In this document: piece after piece, positions 39,396 to 50,719 of the stretch
Position numbering within the stretch: position 1 is the stretch's first letter
How the letters are laid out: each line of letters starts with the position of its first letter
Assembly: GCA_046348585.1 (NCBI GenBank)
Contig: JAXMDZ010000014.1
Coordinates: 16,458-80,457, forward strand
Direction of reading: 5' to 3'
DNA: 64,000 nucleotides
Origin: JADZAI01 sp046348585
GTDB taxonomy: Bacteria > Pseudomonadota > Alphaproteobacteria > Micropepsales > Micropepsaceae
The notes under the pieces: generated by a model
What the model saw: the letters and a program-made list of their open reading frames with translations, nothing else
Databases searched by the model: none
What the model was told of the DNA's origin: nothing
Made by a program: the position numbers and the translations under genes

Positions 39396-40073
39396 TCAGA
39401 TCGGCCGCCCGAAGCGCACCGTGTCGGGAGCCGTCGCGCCGCCTGAAAGGATCATGTTCATCGCCTGATCGGCGGTCAGATCGGTCTCGACGCATTTGTC
39501 GATGGGGATGATCTCCAGATAGCCGCAGGTCGGGTTGACCGCGGTCGGCATATAGACCGCCGCCAGTTCCTGCCCCGAGGCTGCGTCGGTGAAGGTCTTG
39601 GTGACGAAGCCGATGGCCCGCATTTCCGGGGTGGGGAAGGGCAGCAGCACCACGCGCTCCACCCCGTCCGGCTTGTTGCTGAGCGACTGCACCAGCTTCT
39701 GCACCGCGCCATAGACCTGACGGACCAGCGGGATGCGGTCGATCTGCTGGCCGAGCCAGCGGATCAGCCGCGCGCCGATGACGTTCGAGGCGATCGCCCC
39801 GACGATGTAGATGATCCACAGCGCCACCACGACCGCGATGGCGGTCAGCACCGTCTCGTCGTTCAGCCAGCTCGGCATGTGGCCGCCTTGCAGCGGCGAG
39901 ATCCGGAAGATCGCGTCCACCATCGGCCGCCCCAGCCACGACAGGAACCCCACCAGGAACGACAGCACCCACCACACCACCGCCAGCGGCAGGATGGTCA
40001 GCAGGCCGAGGATGATCTTGCCCTGCAGCCCCCTGCTCGATGCCGGTTTTCTGGCTGCCGCCGGTTCGTTCAT
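39396..40073 (-). CDS. DUF502 membrane protein
   Basis: 225 aa. Two membrane segments (IILGLLTILPLAVVWWVLSFLVGFL, residues about 20-45, and VLTAIAVVVALWIIYIVGAIASN) followed by a soluble domain with GRPMV, IPLVRQVYGAVQKLVQSL and a conserved stretch VVLLPFPTPEMRAIGFVTKTF, all typical of DUF502. Function unknown. It is convergent with the RND gene (3-base gap) and divergent from metG. Confidence 0.88.
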   Translation of the reverse strand: MNEPAAARKPASSRGLQGKIILGLLTILPLAVVWWVLSFLVGFLSWLGRPMVDAIFRISPLQGGHMPSWLNDETVLTAIAVVVALWIIYIVGAIASNVIGARLIRWLGQQIDRIPLVRQVYGAVQKLVQSLSNKPDGVERVVLLPFPTPEMRAIGFVTKTFTDAASGQELAAVYMPTAVNPTCGYLEIIPIDKCVETDLTADQAMNMILSGGATAPDTVRFGRPI

Positions 40074-40163
40074 GTCCCGCCTCCGGGCGGCGTGGATTGA
40101 CCCGCCGCCACCGTCTGTGACAAGCCGCTCCCGCTGCCGCGCCGCGCGGCCCGGAATCGTGTC

Positions 40164-41918
<1,755 letters not shown>

Positions 41919-41923
41919 CTCTT

Positions 41924-41964
41924 GCACGCCATAGTGGCGTCACCGTCGCACGCTAGAGTGGCGT
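41924..41964. repeat. two 17-base palindromic direct repeats, 24-base period
   Basis: GCACGCCATAGTGGCGT (41924-41940) and GCACGCTAGAGTGGCGT (41948-41964) match at 15 of 17 bases. Each is itself an inverted repeat (ACGCCA/TGGCGT and GCACGC/GCGTGC). They sit between metG and the first L,D-transpeptidase gene, about 80-115 bases before its start, as a possible operator. Confidence 0.8.
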
Positions 41965-42040
41965 GCGCGCTTGCTGGCCCTGCCGTTCCGGGCCACATTC
42001 GTTAACGTGCCGTAAGGCTTGGCAGCGGGAGCCGTGCTTG

Positions 42041-42949
42041 ATGTGGATGAGGGCGTATCGTGCGGCCCTGATGGGGGCAGCAGTCGCCATGGCCTGGACC
42101 GGGCCGGCCGGCGCCGCCGATATGCGCGGCAGCCTGGCGGCGGATTCGAACGACCCGATGTCGCTCTCCGGGGATGCCGGCGAGATCGTCGTCGCGGCAG
42201 TGCAGGCGGCCGCGGCCGCGCCCGCGACGCTGCAGAACGCCGAACCCGCCCCCGCCGCAGCGCCGCCCGCGCCGGCGGACAGCGACCCGGCGGTGCGCCT
42301 GCTCAATCGCACGCCCGACGAGATCGAGGCCTATTTCGACCTCTATATCTATGTCAGCAAGGCCGAGGCCGGGGCGATCGCCCAGCACATGTTCGTCTAT
42401 CAGCGCGACGCGGCCGGCAAGCTGGCGCTGGTCTATGACTGGCCGGTCTCGACGGGGCGCGAGAAGCACGAGCGCACGCCCAGCGGCCGCAAGACCTTCA
42501 CGCACACGCCCGAAGGCATCTTCAAGCTCGACTCCAACCGCTTCCACAAGCTCTGGAAGTCGCGCGCCTGGAACGCCGACATGCCCTGGACGATGTTCCT
42601 CGATCTGGTCGAGGACGGGGGGATGAGCGGCCTCGCCATCCACGCGGCGGGGCGGGGCAAGATCTCGCAGCTCGGCCGCCGCGCCTCGGGCGGCTGCGTG
42701 CGCCTCGCGCCGGAAAACGCCGAGTTCCTCTTCAAGCTGATCCAGAAGAACTATGCCGGCCTCGTGCCCATTCTGGCGATGGACGGCGACAGCACCAACA
42801 TCGTGGGCACGCCCGCCCGGCTGGAGGACGGCTCGATCGCGCTGACCTACGGCTACAAGGTGCTGCTCCACATCGAGGATTATCCGGGCGTGGCGCTGCC
42901 CGAACTCTCGGTCGCCGCGACCGCCGGCAGCGGCGCGCAGGCGCACTGA
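42041..42949 (+). CDS. L,D-transpeptidase (YkuD) 1
   Basis: 302 aa. Signal peptide near MWMRAYRAALMGAAVAMAWTG, then a Pro/Ala linker, then the YkuD domain (about residues 85-270). The catalytic motif is RRASGGCVRLAPENAEFL with the nucleophile Cys in SGGC, preceded by IHAAG. It makes 3-3 cross-links in peptidoglycan or anchors proteins. Start ATG at 42041 after GGGAG. The pair of 17-base palindromic repeats lies upstream. Paralogue of the next gene. Confidence 0.9.
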   Translation: MWMRAYRAALMGAAVAMAWTGPAGAADMRGSLAADSNDPMSLSGDAGEIVVAAVQAAAAAPATLQNAEPAPAAAPPAPADSDPAVRLLNRTPDEIEAYFDLYIYVSKAEAGAIAQHMFVYQRDAAGKLALVYDWPVSTGREKHERTPSGRKTFTHTPEGIFKLDSNRFHKLWKSRAWNADMPWTMFLDLVEDGGMSGLAIHAAGRGKISQLGRRASGGCVRLAPENAEFLFKLIQKNYAGLVPILAMDGDSTNIVGTPARLEDGSIALTYGYKVLLHIEDYPGVALPELSVAATAGSGAQAH

Positions 42950-43049
42950 CGCACCTCAGTTGAATCCGGCGGCGGCGCAAGGCATGTTGCAGCGCAGTCG
43001 CGGTCGCTGCTTCGCCCCCGATTCCCGCATCCTTTCAGGTTCCCGACCG

Positions 43050-43886
43050 ATGTCCGATACGCTTCGCCGTTCTTCGTTTCGCGCGCTTCTGGTGGCCGTC
43101 TCAGTGCTCGGCGCGGCGGCCTGCACGACGACCGCCCGGGTTCCGCCGCAGCCCGCGATGCCCAGCCCGGCCGACGCGCTGGCCGATTTCAGGGCGGATC
43201 TTGAGTCCGACAGCGCGACCTACCACCCCGAGGACGACGCCCAGCTCTCCGAGGCGGCCCGGCTGCATGTGGCGGACGTGCTCAGCGCCGACGTGATCGA
43301 GGAGTACGAACTCTTCATCTACATCAACAAGTCGGGCGAGGGGCCGATGGCCCAGCACGCCTATCTGTTCGACAAGACGCCCGACGGGCAGCTCCAGCAT
43401 CTCGACACCTGGCTGGTTTCGACCGGCCGCGAGAAGCAGGAAAAATCGCCCAAGGGCGAAAGCAAGTTCACCTCGACGCCGACCGGCACCTTCATGTTCG
43501 ACCTGGCGCATTTCTCGCGCCTGCATAAGTCGAACGCGTGGGAGGCCGACATGCCGTGGGCGATGTTCCTGCGGACCCGCAACGGCGGCTCGACCACCGG
43601 CGTCGCGCTGCACGCGGCGCTCGACAAATACGTCCACAATCTCGGCCAGCGCGCTTCGGCGGGCTGCATCCGCCTGCTGCCGTCGAACGCCGAGAAGCTC
43701 TACAAGCTGCTCAAGGGCAAGTATGCGGGCTCGGTGCGCGCCCTCGTGCCCTCGGGCATCGGCGCCAAGCTGGGCGGGTCGACGGTCAGCGGCACGCGGG
43801 CGCTCGTCATCATCGAGGACGTGCCCGGCGAGGAATTGCTCGCCCGCTACGGCGCGTCCGGGGCCGGACCGTCCGTCATCAACTAG
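43050..43886 (+). CDS. L,D-transpeptidase (YkuD) 2, lipoprotein
   Basis: 278 aa. Lipobox LGAAAC near residue 25, so it is membrane-anchored while its paralogue has an ordinary signal peptide. The catalytic motif is LHAALDKYVHNLGQRASAGCIRLLPSNAEKL. It shares FDKTPDG, VSTGREK and the DMPWAMFL block with the upstream gene, showing a tandem duplication. It is 100 bases after that gene. Start at 43050. Specific cross-linking role not known. Confidence 0.9.
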   Translation: MSDTLRRSSFRALLVAVSVLGAAACTTTARVPPQPAMPSPADALADFRADLESDSATYHPEDDAQLSEAARLHVADVLSADVIEEYELFIYINKSGEGPMAQHAYLFDKTPDGQLQHLDTWLVSTGREKQEKSPKGESKFTSTPTGTFMFDLAHFSRLHKSNAWEADMPWAMFLRTRNGGSTTGVALHAALDKYVHNLGQRASAGCIRLLPSNAEKLYKLLKGKYAGSVRALVPSGIGAKLGGSTVSGTRALVIIEDVPGEELLARYGASGAGPSVIN

Positions 43887-43901
43887 GTCTCAGCCGCCGC
43901 C

Positions 43902-45137
43902 ATGGCGTTCCTGCCCGCCACGGCGGTGATGCGTCACCGCGACTTCCGGCTCCTGTGGTTCGCCCGGGTCGCCTCGGTGCTCGGCATGCAGATGCAGGCC
44001 GTGGCGATCGCCTGGATCGTCTATGATCGGGCGCGCCAGACCATGGATGTCGGCCAGTCCGCCTTCCTGATCGGCATGATCGGGCTCGTCCAGTTCGTGC
44101 CCATCCTGGTGCTGTCGCTGTTCGCGGGGCAGGCGGCCGACCGCTTCGACCGCAAGACGATCATCCGCTCGTCGATCGGCCTGGAAGCCCTCAGCGCCGT
44201 CATCCTCACCTGGGTGGCGCTCGACGCCGCCGCGCCGATGTGGGTGATCTTCGTCGTCGCGGCGCTGTTCGGCGCGGCGCGCAGCTTCATGGCCCCGGCT
44301 CAGGCCTCGCTCCAGCCGACGCTGGTGCCGCGCGCCGAACTGCCGAGCGCCATCGCCTGGGGCTCGCTCGCCTGGCAGGGCAGTTCGATCGCCGGCCCGG
44401 CGCTCGGCGGCTATCTCTATGCGGGCGCTTCCTGGCTTCCCTTCGCCTCCGCCGGCGTGCTGTTCCTCGCCGCCATCGTCCTCGTCACCCTCATCCGGCC
44501 GCCGCCGCGCGCCGCGGTGGCGACGGGCCGCTCGCTCCGGCTGATCGGCGAGGGCCTGCTCTATGTCTTCCGCAACCGCATCGTGCTCGGGGCGATCTCG
44601 CTCGATCTCTTCGCCGTGCTGCTCGGCGGCGCGACGGCGCTGCTGCCGGTCTATGCCCGCGACGTGCTCCATATCGGCCCGGACGGGCTGGGGCATCTGC
44701 GCGCCGCGCCCGCCATCGGCGCGGTCGCCGTCGCGGCCTGGCTCGCCAGCCGGCCGATGCGCCGCAACACCGGCGCGTGGATGTTCGGCGGCGTCGCGCT
44801 GTTCGGCGCGGCGACGATCGTCTTCGGCGTGTCGGAAAGCTTCTGGCTGTCGATGGCGGCGCTGATCGCGCTCGGCGGCGGCGACATGCTCAGCGTCTAT
44901 GTGCGCTCCAGCCTGATCCAGCTTTCGACGCCCGACGAAATGCGCGGCCGGGTGTCGGCTGCCTCCTCGATCTTCGTCTCGGCCTCCAACGAACTGGGCG
45001 AGTTCCGCGCCGGCTCGATGGGGGCGATGGTCGGGGCGGTGCCTTCGGTGGTCGCGGGCGGCATCGCGGCGCTCGCCGTCGCCGCGCTATGGGCGGCGAT
45101 GTTCCCCGAACTGCGCAAGGCCGACCGGCTGGAGTAG
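43902..45137 (+). CDS. MFS exporter (EntS/MFS_3-like)
   Basis: 411 aa with about 12 membrane segments. The start MRHRDFRLLWFARVASVLGMQMQAVAIAWIVYD and the loop LSLFAGQAADRFDRKTII are typical of the EntS-like MFS_3 family, which exports siderophores or drugs. The alternative Met at residue 10 (VMRHRDF) could be the true start. It follows the second L,D-transpeptidase by 15 bases and is convergent with rlmB (8-base gap). Confidence 0.87.
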   Translation: MAFLPATAVMRHRDFRLLWFARVASVLGMQMQAVAIAWIVYDRARQTMDVGQSAFLIGMIGLVQFVPILVLSLFAGQAADRFDRKTIIRSSIGLEALSAVILTWVALDAAAPMWVIFVVAALFGAARSFMAPAQASLQPTLVPRAELPSAIAWGSLAWQGSSIAGPALGGYLYAGASWLPFASAGVLFLAAIVLVTLIRPPPRAAVATGRSLRLIGEGLLYVFRNRIVLGAISLDLFAVLLGGATALLPVYARDVLHIGPDGLGHLRAAPAIGAVAVAAWLASRPMRRNTGAWMFGGVALFGAATIVFGVSESFWLSMAALIALGGGDMLSVYVRSSLIQLSTPDEMRGRVSAASSIFVSASNELGEFRAGSMGAMVGAVPSVVAGGIAALAVAALWAAMFPELRKADRLE

Positions 45138-45145
45138 GGCGCTGT

Positions 45146-45943
45146 CTAGGGCTTCGCCCGGCGCTGGCGGGTCGCCTCGTAGAGCGCGACGGCGGCGGCG
45201 TTCGAGACGTTGAGGCTGGGCAGGCGCGGGGCGGTCGGCAACCGGACCAGACGGTCGCAATTCTCGCGCACCAGACGGCGCAGCCCGTCGCCCTCGGCCC
45301 CCATGACCAGCGCCACATCGCCCGTCAGATCGCACTGGCCGATCTCGTAGGCGGCTTCGGAATCGAAGCCAAGTGTCTGAAAACCGGCCTCTTTCAGCTC
45401 CTCCAGGGTCCGCGCGATATTGACCACCTCGACCACCGGCACGCGGTCGAGCGCGCCCGAGGCGGTCTTGGCGACGGTCCCACCCAGCGGCGGCGAATGG
45501 CGTTCCTGGACCACCACGGCCAGCGCCCCGAACCCGGCCGACGAGCGCAATATCGCGCCCAGGTTGTGCGGATCGGTGACCTGATCCAGAATCACAACCA
45601 GGCGTTGTCCGGCCGGGGCATCGAGCACGACCTCGTCGAGACCGGCGCGGGGCAGGGCCTCGGCCTCCAGCAGCAGGCCCTGGTGCACCGCATCCTTGGT
45701 CAGCCGCCGGGTCAGTTCGTCGTCGCCGACCCGCTCGACGCGGACGCCGTTCTGGCTGGCCGCCGCGGCGACCCGGGCGAACCCGGCCTCGGTCGCGAAC
45801 AGGCGGCGGCATTTGCGGCGCGGATTGGTCAGCGCCGCCTCGACGCTGTGAGCGCCCCACAGCAGCGCCGCGCCGGGGTCGGGGGCCCGCTCGGGCCGCG
45901 CCGCCCGTCCGGCGTTCCTGTGGCCGCGTCCCTGTCTGGTCAT
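45146..45943 (-). CDS. rlmB: 23S rRNA (guanosine-2'-O)-methyltransferase, TrmH/RlmB family
   Basis: 265 aa SPOUT methyltransferase. The N-terminal substrate-binding part has LLWGAHSVEAAL. The catalytic domain shows LDQVTDPHNLGAILRSSAGFG, VMGAEGDGLRRLVRENCD, and LPSLNVSNAAAVALYEATRQR, the knot that binds AdoMet. It should 2'-O-methylate a guanosine in 23S rRNA, as E. coli RlmB does at G2251. I chose the ATG at 45943 (AAGGA 7 bases upstream); the longer frame is spurious. Divergent from the tRNA-Tyr unit. Confidence 0.9.
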   Translation of the reverse strand: MTRQGRGHRNAGRAARPERAPDPGAALLWGAHSVEAALTNPRRKCRRLFATEAGFARVAAAASQNGVRVERVGDDELTRRLTKDAVHQGLLLEAEALPRAGLDEVVLDAPAGQRLVVILDQVTDPHNLGAILRSSAGFGALAVVVQERHSPPLGGTVAKTASGALDRVPVVEVVNIARTLEELKEAGFQTLGFDSEAAYEIGQCDLTGDVALVMGAEGDGLRRLVRENCDRLVRLPTAPRLPSLNVSNAAAVALYEATRQRRAKP

Positions 45944-46025
45944 GGTCGGTCCTTGCATTCGGTGGGGGCGCTTGTAGGCAATGCTGGGGCGCTTGCATAT
46001 GGGCGGGGGAGCGGCTGCGAACCGC

Positions 46026-46054
46026 TTGACGCGCCACGACAAATCTTGCATATG
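46026..46054 (+). promoter_or_regulatory. promoter for tRNA-Tyr/tRNA-Gly/tuf
   Basis: TTGACG at 46026-46031, 17-base spacer, CATATG at 46049-46054. It points to the tRNA-Tyr gene 140 bases downstream. The -10 is only a partial match. Confidence 0.45.
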
Positions 46055-46196
46055 CCCGCCTCCGCGCCCCACAGCGCGGACGGCGAAATATCGACGCGCG
46101 GCGATTGGAAATCACGGCAGTTGAAATGTCGACCCGGCGGACGCCTCTCGCGATCCGCCGCTAAGCATTTGAACTCGCTTCCTTTTTCCGTGTTTC

Positions 46197-46281
46197 GGAG
46201 GGGTGCCCGAGTGGCTAAAGGGGACGGACTGTAAATCCGTTGGCTCAGCCTACGTTGGTTCGAATCCAACCCCCTCCACCA
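46197..46281 (+). tRNA. tRNA-Tyr(GTA)
   Basis: Acceptor GGAGGGG pairs with CCCCTCC. Long variable arm; anticodon loop CTGTAAA gives GTA; CCA is encoded. 85 bases, class II tRNA. Head of the tRNA-Gly/tuf unit. Confidence 0.97.
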
Positions 46282-46346
46282 TCGCCTTCGGGCGAGTCGG
46301 TGAAGGCGCCGGGCAGAGAGATTGATTGAAGCGGGTGAAGCCGCTT

Positions 46347-46420
46347 GCGGGTGTAGCTCAATGGTAGAGCAACAGCCTTCCAAGCTGATGACGAGGGTTC
46401 GATTCCCTTCACCCGCTCCA
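46347..46420 (+). tRNA. tRNA-Gly(TCC)
   Basis: Acceptor GCGGGTG pairs with CACCCGC. Anticodon loop TTCCAAG gives TCC; CCA is encoded. 66 bases after tRNA-Tyr and 56 before tuf, in the usual alphaproteobacterial order. Confidence 0.97.
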
Positions 46421-46476
46421 GAGTTGTTCGCAGACCACAGGCGCCGGAGCGGCGCCGCTAGAGGCAGGTAGACGAG

Positions 46477-47667
<1,191 letters not shown>

Positions 47668-47690
47668 GCGGCGGGAGCGAAGGAAACAAA

Positions 47691-47708
47691 GGGCGGCCGC
47701 GGCCGCCC
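47691..47708. other. 18-bp perfect palindrome after tuf
   Basis: GGGCGGCCGCGGCCGCCC between tuf and the following gene. It could be a stem that ends or processes the tuf mRNA. It has no T tract. Confidence 0.55.
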
Positions 47709-47722
47709 GGAGGCAAGGCCAG

Positions 47723-48559
47723 ATGGGCGATGCCGGGGTATCGGCGGAAAGGTTCGGCTCCTACGCGGACATCGTCGTAGTGGCCAACAACGACCGGCTC
47801 GATATCGCGGAGATCGCGGGCCGGTTCGGGCCGGACACGTTGTTCGTGTTCTTCAACCGGCCCGACGCCGTGCTCAGGGGCCCGTTCGGCCGGCCGAGCC
47901 TGCTGGTGCTCCGCAGCGATGCGACCGGGGCGCTGGTGATCTACAAGAAGGCCCTCAAGGCGGCGGTGCGCTGGCTTGAGGGACCGGAGTTCCGCGGAGC
48001 GATCAACCTCCGCGTGCATGAGTCGGAAGTGTTCAGTCCGCTCGCGGACTTCGAGGGCGTTGCGGTCGGGTTCCAGGACCTGACCACCTATTTCGAGGGG
48101 TTCTACCCCGAGGACAGGTGGCCGAGCAGCGGTTTCGCGGTCGCGGTCTGGCTACTGGAGAATGTAAAGGCGCGTATCCATATCTGCGGCTTCACCGGCC
48201 GGCGGAGCGAGACGCAGAAGGTCCAGCTCATCCACGATTGGGGATTCGAGCAGACGGTTCTGCGCTCGCTGATACGGGCGGGGCGGCTTTTCGAAGCCGC
48301 CGCGTCCGGGCCGGAGCGGACGGCGGCGGAGCGGATCGGGGCGCGGTTTCCGGAGGTTTCCCCGGAAATTGCGCTCGAAGCCGGGCTGGAAGTGGCGGGA
48401 GAGCGGATCGACGGCATGAACCACATGGTGGATCTGCTCTGGTCTACGACCCGCGGCGTGCGTAAAATCGATGGTTTCTTCCGCGCGCTCAAACCGAAGA
48501 AGCGCAAGCAGAAGATTCTGGAGCAGGCGGAAAAGAGGAGAGTTTCGGACAAGACGTAA
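47723..48559 (+). CDS. possible GT29-like (sialyltransferase-like) glycosyltransferase
   Basis: 278 aa with no signal peptide and no membrane segment. The tentative clues are WPSSGFAVAVWLLENVKARIHICGFTG and QLIHDWGFEQTVLRSL, which recall the second sialyl motif and the late His region of GT29-type enzymes. The rest is unfamiliar, and the C-terminus is Lys/Arg-rich. It is inserted between tuf and tRNA-Trp/secE, a core region where I would not expect a glycosyltransferase. The ribosome site GGAGG is 9 bases upstream. The family call is low-confidence; that it is a real gene is much surer. Confidence 0.5.
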   Translation: MGDAGVSAERFGSYADIVVVANNDRLDIAEIAGRFGPDTLFVFFNRPDAVLRGPFGRPSLLVLRSDATGALVIYKKALKAAVRWLEGPEFRGAINLRVHESEVFSPLADFEGVAVGFQDLTTYFEGFYPEDRWPSSGFAVAVWLLENVKARIHICGFTGRRSETQKVQLIHDWGFEQTVLRSLIRAGRLFEAAASGPERTAAERIGARFPEVSPEIALEAGLEVAGERIDGMNHMVDLLWSTTRGVRKIDGFFRALKPKKRKQKILEQAEKRRVSDKT

Positions 48560-48600
48560 GCGACAGGCCGCCCCGGCCATACGGCCCGGGACCGGCGCGG

Positions 48601-48676
48601 AGGAGTGTAGCTCAGCTGGTAGAGCATCGGTCTCCAAAACCGAGGGCCGGGGGTTCGAGTCCCTCCACTCCTGCCA
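48601..48676 (+). tRNA. tRNA-Trp(CCA)
   Basis: Acceptor AGGAGTG pairs with CACTCCT. Anticodon loop CTCCAAA gives CCA; 3' CCA encoded. Directly upstream of secE as is usual in bacteria. Confidence 0.97.
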
Positions 48677-48709
48677 CTTCCATCGCTTCATCTGTCCGAT
48701 CAGGACGCA

Positions 48710-48940
48710 ATGGCCGCAGACACCGGAACCAAAGACGCCAAGGAGACGCGCCCGCGCGTCGGCCCCGCGCAGTTCGTGCGCGAGGTCCGGCAGGAATGGG
48801 CGAAGACGACGCGTCCGACGGGGCGCGAGTGGCGGATCACGACCCTGATGGTGTTCATCATGGTGGCGATCGCGACGCTCTTCTTCTTCGCCGTCGACAG
48901 CCTGCTGGCGTTCGTCGTCCAGCTGGTCCTTGCGAGCTGA
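48710..48940 (+). CDS. secE: preprotein translocase subunit SecE
   Basis: 76 aa. The conserved cytoplasmic motif PAQFVREVRQEWAKTTRPTGREW precedes one membrane helix (TLMVFIMVAIATLFFFAVDSLLAFVV). It is the short single-span SecE typical of alphaproteobacteria and joins SecY and SecG in the inner membrane. Starts ATG 33 bases after tRNA-Trp; nusG follows after 11 bases. Confidence 0.96.
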   Translation: MAADTGTKDAKETRPRVGPAQFVREVRQEWAKTTRPTGREWRITTLMVFIMVAIATLFFFAVDSLLAFVVQLVLAS

Positions 48941-48951
48941 GGGAGAACGCC

Positions 48952-49509
48952 ATGAGCCAGGCCGCCGCAGACACCAAGGGCAAGCACCGCTGGTACATCG
49001 TCCACACCTACTCGAACTTCGAGAAGAAGGTGGCCGAGGAGATCAAGCGCCAGGCCGAGCAGAAGGGCCTGAAGGACGCCTTCGAGGAAGTGCTGGTCCC
49101 GACCGAGAACGTCACCGAGGTCCGCCGCAACCAGAAGGTCAACGCCGAGCGCAAGTTCTATCCGGGCTATGTCCTGGTGAAGATGGCGATGAGCGACGAG
49201 GCCTTCCTGCTGGTGAAGCACACGCCGAAGGTGACCGGTTTCCTGGGCGGCGGGCACAAGCCGCAGCCGATCAGCGAAGCCGAGGTCGGCCGCATCCTCA
49301 ATCAGGTCAAGGAGGGCGTCGATCGCCCCAAATCGACCGTCAATTTCGACGTGGGCGAGCAGGTCCGCGTCACCGACGGTCCGTTCCAGTCGTTCAACGG
49401 CGTCGTCGAGAAGGTCGATGCCGAGAAATCCAGGCTCGTCGTCGCCGTGTCGATCTTCGGTCGCGCGACGCCGGTCGAGCTTGAATACAGCCAGGTCGAA
49501 AAGACGTAA
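48952..49509 (+). CDS. nusG: transcription termination/antitermination factor NusG
   Basis: 185 aa. NGN domain with RWYIVHTYSNFEKKVAEEIKRQ and PGYVLVKMAMSDEAFLLVKHTPKVTGFLG, then the KOW domain VGEQVRVTDGPFQSFNGVVEKVD. It binds RNA polymerase, Rho and ribosomal S10. Start ATG at 48952 with GGGAG upstream; the longer frame that begins at 48796 is out of context. Confidence 0.97.
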   Translation: MSQAAADTKGKHRWYIVHTYSNFEKKVAEEIKRQAEQKGLKDAFEEVLVPTENVTEVRRNQKVNAERKFYPGYVLVKMAMSDEAFLLVKHTPKVTGFLGGGHKPQPISEAEVGRILNQVKEGVDRPKSTVNFDVGEQVRVTDGPFQSFNGVVEKVDAEKSRLVVAVSIFGRATPVELEYSQVEKT

Positions 49510-49584
49510 GCGACCCGGCTTCACCCCGCGCGGGAGGCCCGGCCAGGGCCGCACCGCGCACTCCGCCTACAAGGAGCATGAGAG

Positions 49585-50019
49585 ATGGCAAAGAAAGTAA
49601 TCGGGTACATCAAGCTGCAGGTGCCCGCAGGTTCCGCCAACCCGTCGCCGCCGATCGGTCCGGCGCTGGGTCAGCGCGGCCTGAACATCATGGAGTTCTG
49701 CAAGGCGTTCAACGCCAAGACGTCGGGTCCGGACTACGAGAAGGGCATGCCCATTCCCGTGATCATCACCGCGTTCGGCGACAAGTCCTTCACCTTCGAG
49801 ATGAAGACCCCGCCGGCCAGCTACTTCCTGAAGAAGGCCGCCAAGATCGACGGCGGCTCGAAGAAGCCCGGCCTTGAGCTGAAGGGCTCGGTCACCATGG
49901 CCGACATCAAGAAGATCGCGGAAGCGAAGATGAAGGACCTCAACGCGACGACGATCGACGCCGCCGCCAAGATCATCGCCGGCTCCGCCCGGTCGATGGG
50001 CCTCGCGGTGAAGGAGTAA
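49585..50019 (+). CDS. rplK: 50S ribosomal protein L11
   Basis: 144 aa. N-terminal VIGYIKLQVPAGSANPSPPIGPALGQRGLNIMEFCKAFN is diagnostic, including the Pro-rich hinge that binds thiostrepton. C-terminal RNA-binding domain with MADIKKIAEAKMKDLNA and IIAGSARSMGLAV. Binds the GTPase-associated region of 23S. AAGGAG ribosome site. It is followed by rplA after 4 bases. Confidence 0.97.
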   Translation: MAKKVIGYIKLQVPAGSANPSPPIGPALGQRGLNIMEFCKAFNAKTSGPDYEKGMPIPVIITAFGDKSFTFEMKTPPASYFLKKAAKIDGGSKKPGLELKGSVTMADIKKIAEAKMKDLNATTIDAAAKIIAGSARSMGLAVKE

Positions 50020-50023
50020 GCCC

Positions 50024-50719
50024 ATGACCAAGACCCCCAAGCGCATCGCCAAGGCCCGCGAGGGCATCGATTCCCGCAAGACCTACTCGCTCGACGAGGC
50101 GGTCAAGCTGGTCAAGGAGCGCGCCACCGCCAAGTTCGACGAGACCGTCGAGCTGGCGCTTAATCTCGGCGTCGATCCGCGCCACGCCGACCAGATGGTC
50201 CGCGGCGTCGTGAACCTGCCGAGCGGCACCGGCCGCACCGTGCGCGTCGCCGTGTTCGCCAAGGGCCCGAACGCCGACAAGGCCAAGGCCGCCGGAGCCG
50301 ACATCGTCGGCGCCGAGGACCTCGCCGAGATCGTGCAGAGCGGCAAGATCGAGTTCGACCGCTGCATCGCGACCCCCGACATGATGGGTCTGGTCGGCCG
50401 TCTGGGTAAGGTGCTCGGCCCGCGCGGCCTGATGCCGAACCCGCGCGTCGGCACCGTGACCCCGGACGTCGAGGGCGCCGTTAAGGCGGCCAAGTCCGGC
50501 TCGGTCGAGTTCAAGGTCGAGAAGGCCGGCATCGTCCATGCCGGCGTCGGCAAGGCGAGCTTCAGCGAGGATGCGCTGAAGGCCAATATCCGCGCCTTCG
50601 TCGACAGCGTGGTCAAGGCGCGCCCGACCGGCGCGAAGGGCACGTATCTGAAGAAGATCGCCCTCAGCTCCACGATGGGGCCGGGCGTACGGGTGGAACC
50701 GGCGACGGTGTCCGCCTGA
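50024..50719 (+). CDS. rplA: 50S ribosomal protein L1
   Basis: 231 aa. Motifs RYSL-like TYSLDEAVKLVKERATAKFDETVELALNLGVDPRHADQMVRG, and the conserved GLMPNPRVGTVTPDVEGAVKAAKSG. Binds 23S near the E site and can repress its own L11 operon mRNA. Pairs with rplK as the L11 operon. Confidence 0.97.
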   Translation: MTKTPKRIAKAREGIDSRKTYSLDEAVKLVKERATAKFDETVELALNLGVDPRHADQMVRGVVNLPSGTGRTVRVAVFAKGPNADKAKAAGADIVGAEDLAEIVQSGKIEFDRCIATPDMMGLVGRLGKVLGPRGLMPNPRVGTVTPDVEGAVKAAKSGSVEFKVEKAGIVHAGVGKASFSEDALKANIRAFVDSVVKARPTGAKGTYLKKIALSSTMGPGVRVEPATVSA

